From Streptomyces aureocirculatus (GTDB lineage Bacteria; Actinomycetota; Actinomycetes; Streptomycetales; Streptomycetaceae): a stretch of 64,000 nucleotides of DNA. The notes below the pieces were generated by a model. It was not told the origin of the DNA and made no database searches. It saw only the letters and a list, made by a program, of their open reading frames with translations. A program made the position numbers and the translations under genes. The stretch lies in assembly GCF_000720475.1 (NCBI RefSeq), contig NZ_JOAP01000001.1, forward strand, positions 124,001 through 188,000, read 5' to 3'. Positions 1 to 10,500 of this stretch are shown here, piece after piece. The first letter of the stretch is position 1. Every line of letters starts with the position of its first letter.

Positions 1-3000
1 CCCCGGGTCGCGGCCGTGAGCAGCTTCGGCATCGGCGGCACCAACGCCCACCTCGTGCTCGAAGCGGACCCGGCCGCGGAGCCGAAGCCAGGGCCTGAGC
101 CGGAGCCCTGCCTGGTGCTGTCCAGCAGCAGTCGCGCGGGGCTTCGCGCCGACGCCGCCCGCATCGCCGACTATCTGGTGGCCCGGCCCGAGGCGTACGA
201 CCGGGTCCTGCGTCATCTCCAGGCCGGGCGACCGGCGAGGCGCCTGCGGGCCGCGGCGGTCTGCGCCGACGTCGAGGCTGCCGTGGTCTGGCTGCGTACG
301 CTGTCCGATTCCGAGGCACCCGGCATCGACACGGCGGTTGACGGGGGCCCGTACGCCGGAGGGGGCCCGTATGCCGGAGGGAACCCGTACGCCGGAGGGG
401 ACCCGTACACCGCCACGAGCCGCGCGGCGGCCGCGGAGCTCGTCGACGCCTGGCTGGCGGGCCGGACCGTCCCCTGGCCGCCGGGACCGGCCCAGGCGCC
501 CTGGGACTTCCCCCCACCGGCCTTCCACCTCAGCGAGTACGACTTCCGGCGCGCCGCCCCCACGGACCCGGCCGCCGACCAGGACGAGTCCCCGGCCGGC
601 CGGCGGCACAAGCCGGGAGCCGATCAGCACAAGCCCGAGGCCGACCGGCCGCAGCGGCTGCCCGAGGCCGACTGGCTGCACCAGCCGCACTGGGTGCGCC
701 TCAGCCGCGCCCGCGTCCCGGCCGGTCCGCGCACGCCCGCGCTGCTCGTGGCGATGACCGCCGCCCCGCTGCCGCCCGAGGCACTGCGCCCCTTCGAGGC
801 GGCGTACGAGCGGGTGGTGCGGGTCAGTGCGGGCCCCGCCTTCGCGCGCCTCGCGGACGACGTCTACGAGGTGGATCCCGCAGACCCCGGCTCGCTGCGG
901 GAGCTGCTGGACGCGCTGACCGCAGTGGAGCCCTCAGGGCCGACGGACGTCGACTGGCTGCACGCGCTGCCGCTCGCGGTGGCCGGTCCTGTCGGTGAGG
1001 ACAGCGTCGACCGTGCCCGGTGGGCCTGCCTGGACACCCCGGCGGCCCTGGTCCGGGCGGCGGCCGACCTGCGGGATGTGCTGCGTCTGCGGCCCTGGTG
1101 GCTGTCGCACCGCGCCCAGCCGGTCGAAGGCGACGTGCTGCGACCGGAGTTGGGGCTGCTCGCGGGCGCCGCGGAGGTGCTGCCGCAGGAGTGTGCCGTC
1201 GACGGCCGCTGGCTGGACCTGCCCTCTCCCGACCCCTGCGACTGGGCGGCCGCCCTGGCCGCCCTGGCCGCGCTGCCCGCCGATGCCGATGCCGATGCCG
1301 ATGCCTCGACGGCCCTGCCCCGGCGGCTCGCGCTGCGGAAGGGGTACTGGTGGCGGCAGGCCCTGCTCCCCGTGCCCACGGTGGACGCGCCCGAAGGACT
1401 CGACGTGGCGGCGCCCGGCGCGCCCGGTGCGGAGGCCGGAACCCATGTGGTCCTCGGCGGCACCGGCGGGATCGGCAGCGCACTCGCGGCCTGGCTGCTC
1501 GCACGCTCGGACTGCCGGGTCGTCCTCACCTCCCGGCGGCCACGGCTCCCCGCCGACCTGGCGCCGTGGGCGGACCGCGTCGAGCTGATCGAGGCCGACC
1601 TGGCGACGGAACCGCTCGACGTGGTCCTGAAGCGGATCGAGGCGTGCGCCCCCCGTGTCGACGGCGTGGTGCACGCCGTGGGCGAGGCGGGCGGCGGCCT
1701 TGTCGCGCGCCGCGACGCCGCCGCCATGCGCCAGGTCACCGCGGCCAAGCTGCGGGGCGCACTCCTGGCTGAGCGGATCGTCGAGCGCCACCGGCCCGGC
1801 TTCGCCGTGTACTGCTCGTCGATGGCGGCACAGTTCGGAGGCGTCGGCCAGTTCGACTACGCCGCCGCGGGCGGTCTCCTCGACGGCTTCGCCCGGCACT
1901 GCCCCGATGACGCGGAGGCCACGGTGCGCCTCGGCATCGGCTGGGACATCTGGAGCGAGGTCGGCATGGCCCGCGACGCCCCGCGGTCCGACACCCGGCA
2001 CCAGGCGCACCTCTCGGTGGGCCTCACGGTGAAGGAGGGGCAACGCCTTTTCGCCAGGGCGCTGCGCCTCGGTCTGCCGCAGCTCCTGGTCTCCACCACC
2101 GACATCGAGCGGGCACGCGACTTCTACGTGCCGCCCACGGACACCGACGCCCGGCCCGCGACCCGGTACGAAGCCACGGGTGAGGTCGCCGCGCAACTGG
2201 GTGACTGGGTGCGGTCCCTCCTCGACGTGGACGACCTCGCCCCGGACGCCTCCTTGTACGACCACGGCGCCGATTCCCTGACACTGCTCGACCTGATCGC
2301 CAAGGTGGAACAGCACTACGGGATCGACGTGGAACTCTCCGAGCTGAGCCACCGGGTCAGCATCGACGAGGTGTGTTCCCGCGTCACCGGTGCCGGGCGG
2401 GAGCAGCTCGTGTCCGTGGAGGTGTGGCAGGAGGGGACGAGCCGGGACCTGGTCTGTCTGGTGCACCCGGTCGGCGGCGACATCCAGGCGTACCGCGCCC
2501 TGGTCTCCGAACTGGACCCTAGCCTCACGGTCTGCCTGATCGCCGACCCTGCGCTGCGGCGGCCGGACCTGCCCCGCTGGTCGGTCGCCGAACGGGCCCG
2601 CCACTATCACGCGGCACTCCAGGCACGCTTCCCGCACGGCGAGTGGCGTTGGCGCCTGGCGGGCTGGTCGTTCGGCGCCTGGGTGGCGCACGCCATGGCC
2701 GCCGACGCGGAGGCGTCGGGGCACCCTGCCGCCGGGCTCTATCTGCTCGACCCGCCGCCTCCGGGTGCCGCGGGGCACTTCCGGGCGTACGACGAGTCGC
2801 AGTTCGAGGCGGTCTTCGCGCACGAACTGGGGCAGGGCGATGCTGTGGAGGGCGCGGGCCCGCCCGTCGACGCGGCCACCGCGTACGCGGAGCGCCTCGC
2901 CCGCTGCTGCCGCGCCAACGTGGCGGGCATGGCGCACCACGAGCTGCCCCGGCTCACCGGCACCCCCGCGCGGGTGTGGCTGGCGGGCCGCCCGGTGGCC

Positions 3001-3180
3001 GGTCTCGCGGCCCTGGGCCCGCCGGACGAACAGGAGCGATCCTGGCGTGCGGAGTTGCCGCGGCTGAGCTCCTGCGACGTCCTCGACGCCACGCACTACG
3101 GCATCGTCAGGGCCCCGCAGGTACGGGCGGTGGCCGCCACCGTCAACGCCGAGTCCCGGCCGGACAAAGCGTCCCGCTGA
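1..3180 (+). CDS. Terminal PKS module, AT-less, KS(end)-linker-KR-ACP-TE; 5' end outside window
   Basis: This is the end of a modular polyketide synthase; the reading frame is open from base 1, so the gene starts upstream. The first ~20 residues (SSFGIGGTNAHLVLE) are the C-terminal motif of a ketosynthase. Residues ~30-185 are the post-KS linker, and no acyltransferase follows, as in trans-AT systems. The ketoreductase has its NADPH loop GGTGGIGS at ~485, a catalytic Ser in CSSMAAQ (~605) and a Tyr in FDYAAA (~619). The Asn usual four residues after that Tyr is Gly. The ACP carries the phosphopantetheine serine in HGADSLTLLD (~759). The thioesterase has GWSFG (~888), Asp in LLDPP (~917) and His in THYG (~1032). 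The module should condense, ketoreduce and release the chain. It converges with the NRPS at 4570-19200. The trans-AT call is inferred from the missing AT; the KS core is not visible. Confidence 0.93.
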   Translation, partial: PRVAAVSSFGIGGTNAHLVLEADPAAEPKPGPEPEPCLVLSSSSRAGLRADAARIADYLVARPEAYDRVLRHLQAGRPARRLRAAAVCADVEAAVVWLRTLSDSEAPGIDTAVDGGPYAGGGPYAGGNPYAGGDPYTATSRAAAAELVDAWLAGRTVPWPPGPAQAPWDFPPPAFHLSEYDFRRAAPTDPAADQDESPAGRRHKPGADQHKPEADRPQRLPEADWLHQPHWVRLSRARVPAGPRTPALLVAMTAAPLPPEALRPFEAAYERVVRVSAGPAFARLADDVYEVDPADPGSLRELLDALTAVEPSGPTDVDWLHALPLAVAGPVGEDSVDRARWACLDTPAALVRAAADLRDVLRLRPWWLSHRAQPVEGDVLRPELGLLAGAAEVLPQECAVDGRWLDLPSPDPCDWAAALAALAALPADADADADASTALPRRLALRKGYWWRQALLPVPTVDAPEGLDVAAPGAPGAEAGTHVVLGGTGGIGSALAAWLLARSDCRVVLTSRRPRLPADLAPWADRVELIEADLATEPLDVVLKRIEACAPRVDGVVHAVGEAGGGLVARRDAAAMRQVTAAKLRGALLAERIVERHRPGFAVYCSSMAAQFGGVGQFDYAAAGGLLDGFARHCPDDAEATVRLGIGWDIWSEVGMARDAPRSDTRHQAHLSVGLTVKEGQRLFARALRLGLPQLLVSTTDIERARDFYVPPTDTDARPATRYEATGEVAAQLGDWVRSLLDVDDLAPDASLYDHGADSLTLLDLIAKVEQHYGIDVELSELSHRVSIDEVCSRVTGAGREQLVSVEVWQEGTSRDLVCLVHPVGGDIQAYRALVSELDPSLTVCLIADPALRRPDLPRWSVAERARHYHAALQARFPHGEWRWRLAGWSFGAWVAHAMAADAEASGHPAAGLYLLDPPPPGAAGHFRAYDESQFEAVFAHELGQGDAVEGAGPPVDAATAYAERLARCCRANVAGMAHHELPRLTGTPARVWLAGRPVAGLAALGPPDEQERSWRAELPRLSSCDVLDATHYGIVRAPQVRAVAATVNAESRPDKASR
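343..408 (+). repeat. In-frame 18-bp tandem repeat encoding GGxPYA units in the PKS linker
   Basis: Three and a half copies of an 18-bp unit encode GGPYAG, GGPYAG, GNPYAG and GDPY inside the linker after the ketosynthase. The unit is a multiple of three, so the frame is kept. It looks like a local slippage expansion in a disordered linker; no function is implied. Confidence 0.85.
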
Positions 3181-3233
3181 GAGTCCGTACGCCCGCCACG
3201 CACGCGCCGGAAGCCGACCCTCCGCCACCTGCC

Positions 3234-3241
3234 TATACGAT
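3234..3241 (+). promoter_or_regulatory. Possible -10 region of the S12 peptidase gene
   Basis: TATACGAT stands out as AT-rich in the 128-bp gap between the PKS stop and the peptidase start, about 70 bp before the ATG. It resembles an actinomycete -10 element. No convincing -35 was found, so the call is tentative. Confidence 0.35.
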
Positions 3242-3308
3242 CACGACCAGGCGGGCGCGGACCGATGCCCGCCCTCATGAAACGCACAAAAGGTGGGGGC
3301 AACACCTG

Positions 3309-4559
3309 ATGACAAGAACCAAGTTCACCCGTGCCGCGACGGTGGCCGTGACCGGTGCGGTGTTCGCCGCGCTCGGCGTGACGACAGCCGTGGCCGAGCC
3401 CGCGAGCGGCACGAAGGCCGATCCGGCGCCGGTGCGCGCCGCCCTGGAGCGCACCGTCGCCGCGGGCGCGCCCGGCGCCTTCGCCGTGGTGCACGACCGT
3501 GACGACGCGGGCCGCGACCTGGGCGTCGCCGTCGGCAAGTCGGATCTGAACGGCACGCCGATGAGCACCGACCGGCGGTTCCGGGTGGGCAGCAACACCA
3601 AGATGTTCACGTCCGTCCTCGTGCTGCGCCTCGCCGAGCAGGGACGCATCGACCTGGACAAGCCGCTGCGCGACTACCTCCCGGCCGACACCCTGCCCGC
3701 TGACTGGGACATGACGGGCCGCCAGGTCCTCCAGCACCGCTCCGGCATCTTCGACCACACCAACGACCTCCTGGAACAGCCCGGCGAGGAGACCACCAGC
3801 GCGTTCGAGCAGCGCATCCGCAACACCGTGTACGAGCCCGCCGAGCTGGTGGCGCTTTCGGTGAAGCACGGCAAGCAGTTCACGCCGGGATCGCGCTACT
3901 CGTACTCGAACACCAACTACGTCCTCCTCGGCATGGCCGTCGAGCACATCACCGGCACGTCCTACGCCCAGGCCCTGCGCACGCAGATCATCAAGCCGCT
4001 CGGTCTGCGCACGACGTCCTACGTGGTCCCCCGCAAGACCATCGCGGGGGCGCACGTCACCGGCTATCTGACGAACGACGACCGCACCAAGCCGCTCCTG
4101 GACTCCACCGAGCAGAACGGCTCCTGGGTGGGCAGCGCGGGTGCCGTCATCTCCTCGGCAGCCGACCTGGACACCTTCCTCTCGGCGCTGCTCGCGGGCG
4201 ACGCCGGCCGTCTTGTCTCCGACGAGTCGGTACGGCAGATGACGACCGCGCTGCCCACCCCGACGGCGAAGGTCTCCTACGGGCTCGGACTGCGCGAGAT
4301 GACCCTGTCCTGCGGGAAGGTGTACGGCCACGGCGGCATCGTCCAGGGCTATCAGACCCAGTCCTTCGCCACCCCCGACGGCCGCCGCACGGTCGTGGCC
4401 TTCGCCAACGCCTCCAACAACAGCGGGGTCACACAGGCCCTGACCAACACCCTCGAACCGGCCTTCTGCGGCACCAAGCCCCCGGCGGCCGCCAAGTTCA
4501 AGCGCTCGCCCGCCCCCGCTCCCGCCCCCGTTCCCGTGGTCGACGACACCCGGTTCTGA
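3309..4559 (+). CDS. Secreted serine peptidase, S12 / class C beta-lactamase-like (DD-carboxypeptidase type)
   Basis: This is a 416-residue secreted serine hydrolase of the penicillin-recognising fold. The ATG at 3309 was chosen because AAAGGTGGGG precedes it and a signal peptide begins there, ending at about TAVA-EP. The three active-site motifs are intact: SNTK (Ser95, Lys98), YSN (199-201) and HGG (341-343). The C-terminus is Pro/Ala-rich. Homologues are D-Ala-D-Ala carboxypeptidases, D-aminopeptidases and esterases. The gene lies between the PKS and the NRPS, 10 bp from the convergent NRPS stop, and has its own leader region. It could protect the cell wall, or cleave or mature a secreted peptide, as the S12 peptidase ClbP does for colibactin. 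That role is inferred from position only, and unlike ClbP no C-terminal membrane helices are seen. Confidence 0.88.
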   Translation: MTRTKFTRAATVAVTGAVFAALGVTTAVAEPASGTKADPAPVRAALERTVAAGAPGAFAVVHDRDDAGRDLGVAVGKSDLNGTPMSTDRRFRVGSNTKMFTSVLVLRLAEQGRIDLDKPLRDYLPADTLPADWDMTGRQVLQHRSGIFDHTNDLLEQPGEETTSAFEQRIRNTVYEPAELVALSVKHGKQFTPGSRYSYSNTNYVLLGMAVEHITGTSYAQALRTQIIKPLGLRTTSYVVPRKTIAGAHVTGYLTNDDRTKPLLDSTEQNGSWVGSAGAVISSAADLDTFLSALLAGDAGRLVSDESVRQMTTALPTPTAKVSYGLGLREMTLSCGKVYGHGGIVQGYQTQSFATPDGRRTVVAFANASNNSGVTQALTNTLEPAFCGTKPPAAAKFKRSPAPAPAPVPVVDDTRF

Positions 4560-4569
4560 CCCACCCCGG

Positions 4570-7500
4570 CTAGGGCCTGCCGTCCGCACCGAGGGCGCGG
4601 GCCAGCTCGGAGCGTACGAGCGCGGCGACCTGGCGCACCTCGTCGCTCTCGAGCATCTCCCAGTGGTCGCAGGCGAGCGGCTCCACGTGGTAGCCGCCGC
4701 CTGCGCGCCGCTCCCAGAACTCCCGGACCTGCGTGCGGTAGGCCTCGGGCATCTCCTCCTCGACGGCCTGCACGAAGACGGTCCTGGCCGCGGAGGGCGG
4801 CGCGGCGTAGGCGGCGATGGCGCGCCGGTTGTTGTTGTAGACCTGGAAATAGCGTTCTATCTGCTGGTCCTCGATACCGGGGTACATGCCGTTGAACTTG
4901 ACGAGCTTGTCGCGGAACTCGGCCATGTCGACGGGGCCGACCGCGGCGCGCGCGTCGGCGTCCTCCGACCCTGGCGCGTCCAGGAGCACGACGCTCAGCC
5001 GGTTGTGCCCCGCGGCGGCGAGACGGCGGCCGAGCTCGTGGGCGACCAGACCGCCGAAGGAGAGCCCGACGACGACCAGCGGGGCGCCGTCAAGGAGCGG
5101 GGCCGCCAGCTCCTCGTAGGCCTCGGCCATGGCTTCGACCGTCGACAGGAACGTCCCGCCCTGGTGCAGGCCCGGCGCCTGGATGCCGTACACGCCTACG
5201 GTGTCGGGGAGTTCCTTGGCCAGGGAGAGATAGCAGAACGCGGTGCCGCCCGCCGGGTGGACGCAGAGCACGCGCGCGTGTCCTTCGCCCTCGCGGAAGG
5301 CGATGAGGTCGCTGGGCGGCGCGTCGGACGCGCCGTGGCGCAGCCGTTCGGCCAGCTCCTCGATGGTGGGGTGGAGCAGCAGGTCGCGGACCGAGATGTC
5401 CTCGCCGAGCTCCTCGCGGATGGCGTGGGCGAGCTTGATGGCCGAGATGGAGGTACCGCCGACGTCGAAGAAGCTGTCCCTGATGCCGATGTCGGCGGTG
5501 AGCAGGACCCGCCGCCACAGTTGGTAGAGGGCCCATTCGGCGTGGTCGCGCGGGTTGGCCCGGTTGACCTGGGCGGGGCGGTCGGCACTCGCCCGCTCGA
5601 CGAGGGCGGCCCGGTCGAGCTTGCCGTTCGGGGTGAGCGGGAGGCGGTCCAGGGTCAGGAAGAGCGAGGGCACGAGGTACGTGGGCAGGTGCTCGCCGAG
5701 GAAGGCGCGCAGTTGTCCGTCGGAGGGTCCGCCGACGGCCGGGTCGACGGGGACCAGGCAGGCGAGCAGGTGCGGGGCGCCGTGTTCCTCGCTGACCACG
5801 ACGGCGGCCTTGGCGACGCTCGGGTGCCGGGTCAGGGCCGCCTCGATCTCGGCGGGCTCGACGCGGATGCCGCGGATCTTGGTCTGGTCGTCGGCGCGGC
5901 CCGCGTACACGAGCTGCCCTTCGGGGGTCCAGCGGGCGAGGTCGCCGGTGCGGTACATGCGGGCGCCGGGCGGCCCGTAGGGGTCGGCGACGAAGCGCTC
6001 GGCGGTCAGGGCGGAACGGCCGTGGTAGCCGCGGGCGAGGTGGCCCGCCACATACACCTCGCCGATCGCGCCGGGCGGCAGCGGGGTGAGGGCGGGGCTG
6101 AGGACGTGGGCGCGCATGTTGCCGAGGGGGGTGCCGATCGGGACGGCGCCCGTGTCGGGGAGGTGCTCGTCGGCGGTGAACGTGGTGGCGTAGAACACCT
6201 CGGTCTGGCCGTAGGCGTTGACGACGCGGGCGCCGGGGACGGCCCGGCGCAGCCGCTGGACGAGTGCCGCGGGCAGGGCCTCGCCGGCGAGGACGACGGA
6301 GTCGGCGTGCAGCGCGCCGTCGTCGAGCTGGTCGAGGACTTCCGCGAGGACGGACGGCACGGCGCTGAGCAGCCCGCCGCTCCAGCCGCCGCGCTCGCCC
6401 ACCGCGAGGATGTCGCGGACGACCTCGACGGTGCCGCCCGCGGCGAGGGTGGTGAGGATCTCGAAGACGGACACGTCGAAGTTGACGGAGGTCGCGGTCA
6501 GGGTGCGGGTCTCCGCGGTGATCCCGGTGGCGTCGGCGAGCAGCAGCGCGCCGTTGACCAGGGAGCGGTGGGTGAGGGTGACGCCCTTGGGGGTGCCGGT
6601 GGAGCCGGAGGTGTACATCACGTACGCGGCGTTGTCGGGCCGTGCCTCCGGGAGATCCTCATCGGGTCCCGGAGCCGCCGGGGCCGCGAAGGCTGCGAAG
6701 TCTGCGAAGTCGACGTGCTCGACGCACAGCCGGGGGACGTCGTGGGTGGCGGGCAGTACGTGGGCGGTGGTCGTGGAGGTCAGGACGAGGGCGGGGCGGG
6801 CGTCGGCCAGGATGTGGTCGAGGCGCGCGCTGGGGTAGGCGGGGTCGATGGGCAGATAGGCCGCGCCCGCCTCCAGGACGGCGAGCATGCCCACGACGAG
6901 GTCCGTGGTGCGGGGCAGCGCCAGGCCCACCACGGTCTCGGGGCCCGCGCCCCGGGCGCGCAGTTCGCGGGCGAGCCGTGCGGTCCGCGCGCGCAGTTCC
7001 GCGTACGTCAGACGGGTGTCGTCCCCCGTCACCGCGGTGGCGTCCGGGCACAGGGCGGCGCGTTCGGCGATGAGACGGGTGACCGTCCACGGGGGTACGT
7101 CGACGGTGGTGTCGTTGACCTGGTCGAGCAGGCCGCGTTCGTCGTCGGCAAGCAGGTCGAGGCGGGCGAGCGGGGTGTCGGGGTCCGCGGCCACCTGCTC
7201 CAGGATCCGGGCGAGGCGGGCGACGATCGCCTCGACGGCGGCCCGGTCGAAGGTACCGTCCCGGTACTGGAAGTCCATCCGCAGGTCCGGCTCCGCGATC
7301 ACGGTCAGCGGGTAGTGGGTGCCGGAGATCGCCCGCGTGCCCGTGACGGTGAGCCCGGACTTCGCGAGGGCGGCGCCGAGCCTGGGCCGGTCGACCGGTA
7401 TGGACTCGAAGACGAGCATCGTGTCGAAGAGGGTGCCGATTCCGGTCGCCTTCTGGATCTCGCTGAGGCCGTGGTGATGGTGGTCCAGGAGGACCGCCTG

Positions 7501-10500
7501 GCGTTCCTGGAGGGCGGTGAGGACCTGGGCGAGCGTGTCGTCGGGCGCGTACCGCACGCGTACGGGCAGGCCGTTGACGAACAGGCCGACCATCTCGTCG
7601 ACGTCCGCCACCTGTGGCGGCCGCCCGGAGACCGTGGTGCCGAACACCACGTCCTGACGTCCGGTCAGATGGCCGATGAGCAGTCCCCAGGCGCCTTGCA
7701 GGACCGTATTGAGGGTGATGCCGAGGTCGGCGGCCTGGTCCTGGAGCGCGCGGACCGTGCGGGGCGGCACGCGCAGCTCGACGTGGCCGGGCTCGCTCCG
7801 CTCGACGGCGCCCGCGGCGGGGGGCCCGGCCAGGAGCGTGGGCCCGGTGACGCCGTGGAGTTCACGCGCCCAGGCCTTGGCGGCGGCTTCCGGGTCCTGC
7901 TCCGCCAGCCAGCCGAGGAACGCCCGGTAGGGGCGCACGGGCGGCAGTTGTGAGGCGTCCCCTTCGGCGGCGTACAGGTGCAGCAGGTCCGCCACCATCA
8001 GCGGCATGGACCAGCCGTCGAACAGGACGTGGTGGACGGAGAGCAGCAGTTCGGCGCGGTCGGGGCCGGTGTGGGCGAGGGTCATCCGCAGCAGCGGCGG
8101 CACGGCCGGGTCGAAGGGGACGGCGCGGTCCTCGGCGATGAGCCGGTCAAGGGCCGCGTCCCGCCCGGAGGCGTCGAGGTCGCGCAGGTCCACGACCTGC
8201 CAGGGCAGCCGGACGCCGTCGACGACGAGCTGGACCTGGTCGCCCTTCGCGCCGGTCGTGAAGGCGGTGCGCAGGGCGGCGTGCCGGTCGAGCAGCGCCT
8301 GCGCCGCCGTCCGCATCCGCTCGGGCTCGACGGTGCCGCCGAGGCGCAGCACGAAGTGCACGTGGTAGGCGTCGTGGGAGACGTCGGCGAGGCTGCTCTC
8401 GAAGAGCAGGCCGGACTGCGCCGCCGTCACGGGCCACACCTCGGCGAGCCCGGGGTAGGACCGCTGCCACGCCTCCCGGTCCTTGGGTGCCACGGCGACC
8501 AGTGGCCCGTCGGTGCTCCCGGCCCCGGAGCCGGGGCTCGCGTCCTGCGCCGGGCCGCTCGCGAGGGCGGCGAGGTGGGCGACGGTGCGGTGTTCGAAGA
8601 TCTGCCGGGGGGTGAGGGCGATGCCGTGGGCGCGGGCGCGGGAGACGACCTGGACGGAGCGGATGCTGTCGCCGCCGATGGCGAAGAAGTCGTCGTCCAC
8701 GCCGACGCGTTCGAGGCCGAGCACCTCGGCGACGACGGTGGCCAGGAGCTGCTCGGCGGCGGTGCCGGGTTCGCGGTGGGCGGTGCCGTCGGAGCTGTCG
8801 GGGCGGGGCAGGGCGGCCTTGTCGAGCTTGCCGTTGGGGGTCAGGGGCAGCGCGTCGAGGACGACGAACGCGGCGGGCACCATGAAGTCGGGCAGGCGCG
8901 CGGCGGCGAACCTGCGCAGCTCCTTGACCCGGACCCCGGCCGCGGTGGCCACCACGTAGCCGACGAGCTGCGCGCTCCCCCGGTTCTCGCGCACCACGAC
9001 GACGGCGCGGGCGACGCGGGGGTGCCGGGTGAGGACGGCCTCGATCTCGGCGGGCTCGATGCGCAGTCCGCGGACCTTGACCTGGTCGTCGCCGCGGCCC
9101 AGGTACTCCAACTGGCCGTCGGGCAGGCGGCGTACGACGTCTCCGGTGCGGTACATGCGGTCACCCTCGGGCCCGTAGGGGTCGGCGACGAAGCGTTCGG
9201 CGGTCAGGGCGGGGCGGTTGCGGTACCCGCGTGCCAGGCTGGGCCCTGCCACGTACAGCTCGCCCGGGGTGCCCGCCGGTACGGGGGCGAGACGCTCGTC
9301 GAGGACGCGGACGCGGACGTCGGCGGCCGCCGTGCCGATGGGGGCGGGTCCTGTCGTCAGCGGGTCGCTGAGGGTGGCGCAGACGGTGGTCTCGGTCGGG
9401 CCGTAGGCGTTGACGACGCGGCGGCCCCTCGCCCACGCGTCGACGAGGTCCGGCGGGCAGGACTCGCCCGCGAGGGTCAGCGCCGTCAGCGAGGTCAGGG
9501 TCCCCGGGGCGGTTTCCGGCAGGGTGGCGACGACGCTGGGCGGCAGTGTCGCGTGGGAGACCTTCCGCTCGGCGAGGGTCTGGTAGAGGTCGTCCCCCAC
9601 CAGGCGCCGCTGCCGGGGCACGATCAGGGCGGCCCCGCTGGTGAAGGCCTGCACCAGCTCTCCGAACGCCGCGTCGAAGCTCGGCGACGCCACTTGCAGG
9701 ACCCGCGACGCGGGCTCGATGGCCAGGCGCTCGCGCTTGGTGGCCCCCAGGGCGGCGAGACCGGCGTGGGTGACGGTCACGCCCTTGGGCCGTCCTGTCG
9801 AGCCTGACGTGTAGATCACGTATGCCGGGTGGGCCAGGGCCACGGGGACCTGTGGCGCGGTGTCGGGGGCTTGCCGCCAGGCGGCCCGGGTCTCTTCGGC
9901 GTCGACGGCGACGACGTCCACGGGGAGCCCCGGGGGCAGTTCCGCGAGGCAGTCCGCGGTGGTGAGGATCGCCGTCGGTGCGGCGTCCTCGACCATGTAC
10001 GCGATCCGGTCCGCCGGGTACTCCAGGTCGACGGGGAGGTAGGCGGCCCCTGCCTTCAGCACGCCGAGGGCCACCGCGACCTGGTCGGCGCAGCGAGGCA
10101 TCGCCACGCCCACCAGGGTCTCCGGCCCCGCGCCCCGGCCGGTCAGCCAGTGCGCGATCCGGTTGGCCCGCGCGTCGAGGTCCGCGTACGACCACACCGT
10201 GTCGTCGGACTCCACCGCGAGGGCGTCCGGCGCCCGCCGTACCCGTGCCGCGAACAGCTCGGGGAACGTGCCCTGTTCGACCTGGAGGGGGGTCTGTGCG
10301 CGCTCGGCGGCGAGGAGTTCGCCCCGTTCCTGTTCGGTGAGGAGCCCTGCGTAGCTGATGCGGTGCGTGGGGTGGGTGACGGCGGTGGCGAGGAGGCGCT
10401 CCCAGCGGGCGATCAGGGTCGCGATCGTGGCCGCGTCGTACAGCTCGGTCGAGTACTCCACCGCGACCTGGATCCCGGCCGGCTCCGTCCGGTCGTCAAA

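Noticed and set aside
934..3228. Minus-strand frame opposite the PKS end
   Set aside because: Antisense shadow; the plus strand has KR, ACP and TE motifs in order.
3309..4559. PBP-type (SurE-like) stand-alone thioesterase for the NRPS
   Set aside because: These cyclases are cytoplasmic with a C-terminal lipocalin-like domain. This protein has a signal peptide and no such domain, and the NRPS has its own TE.
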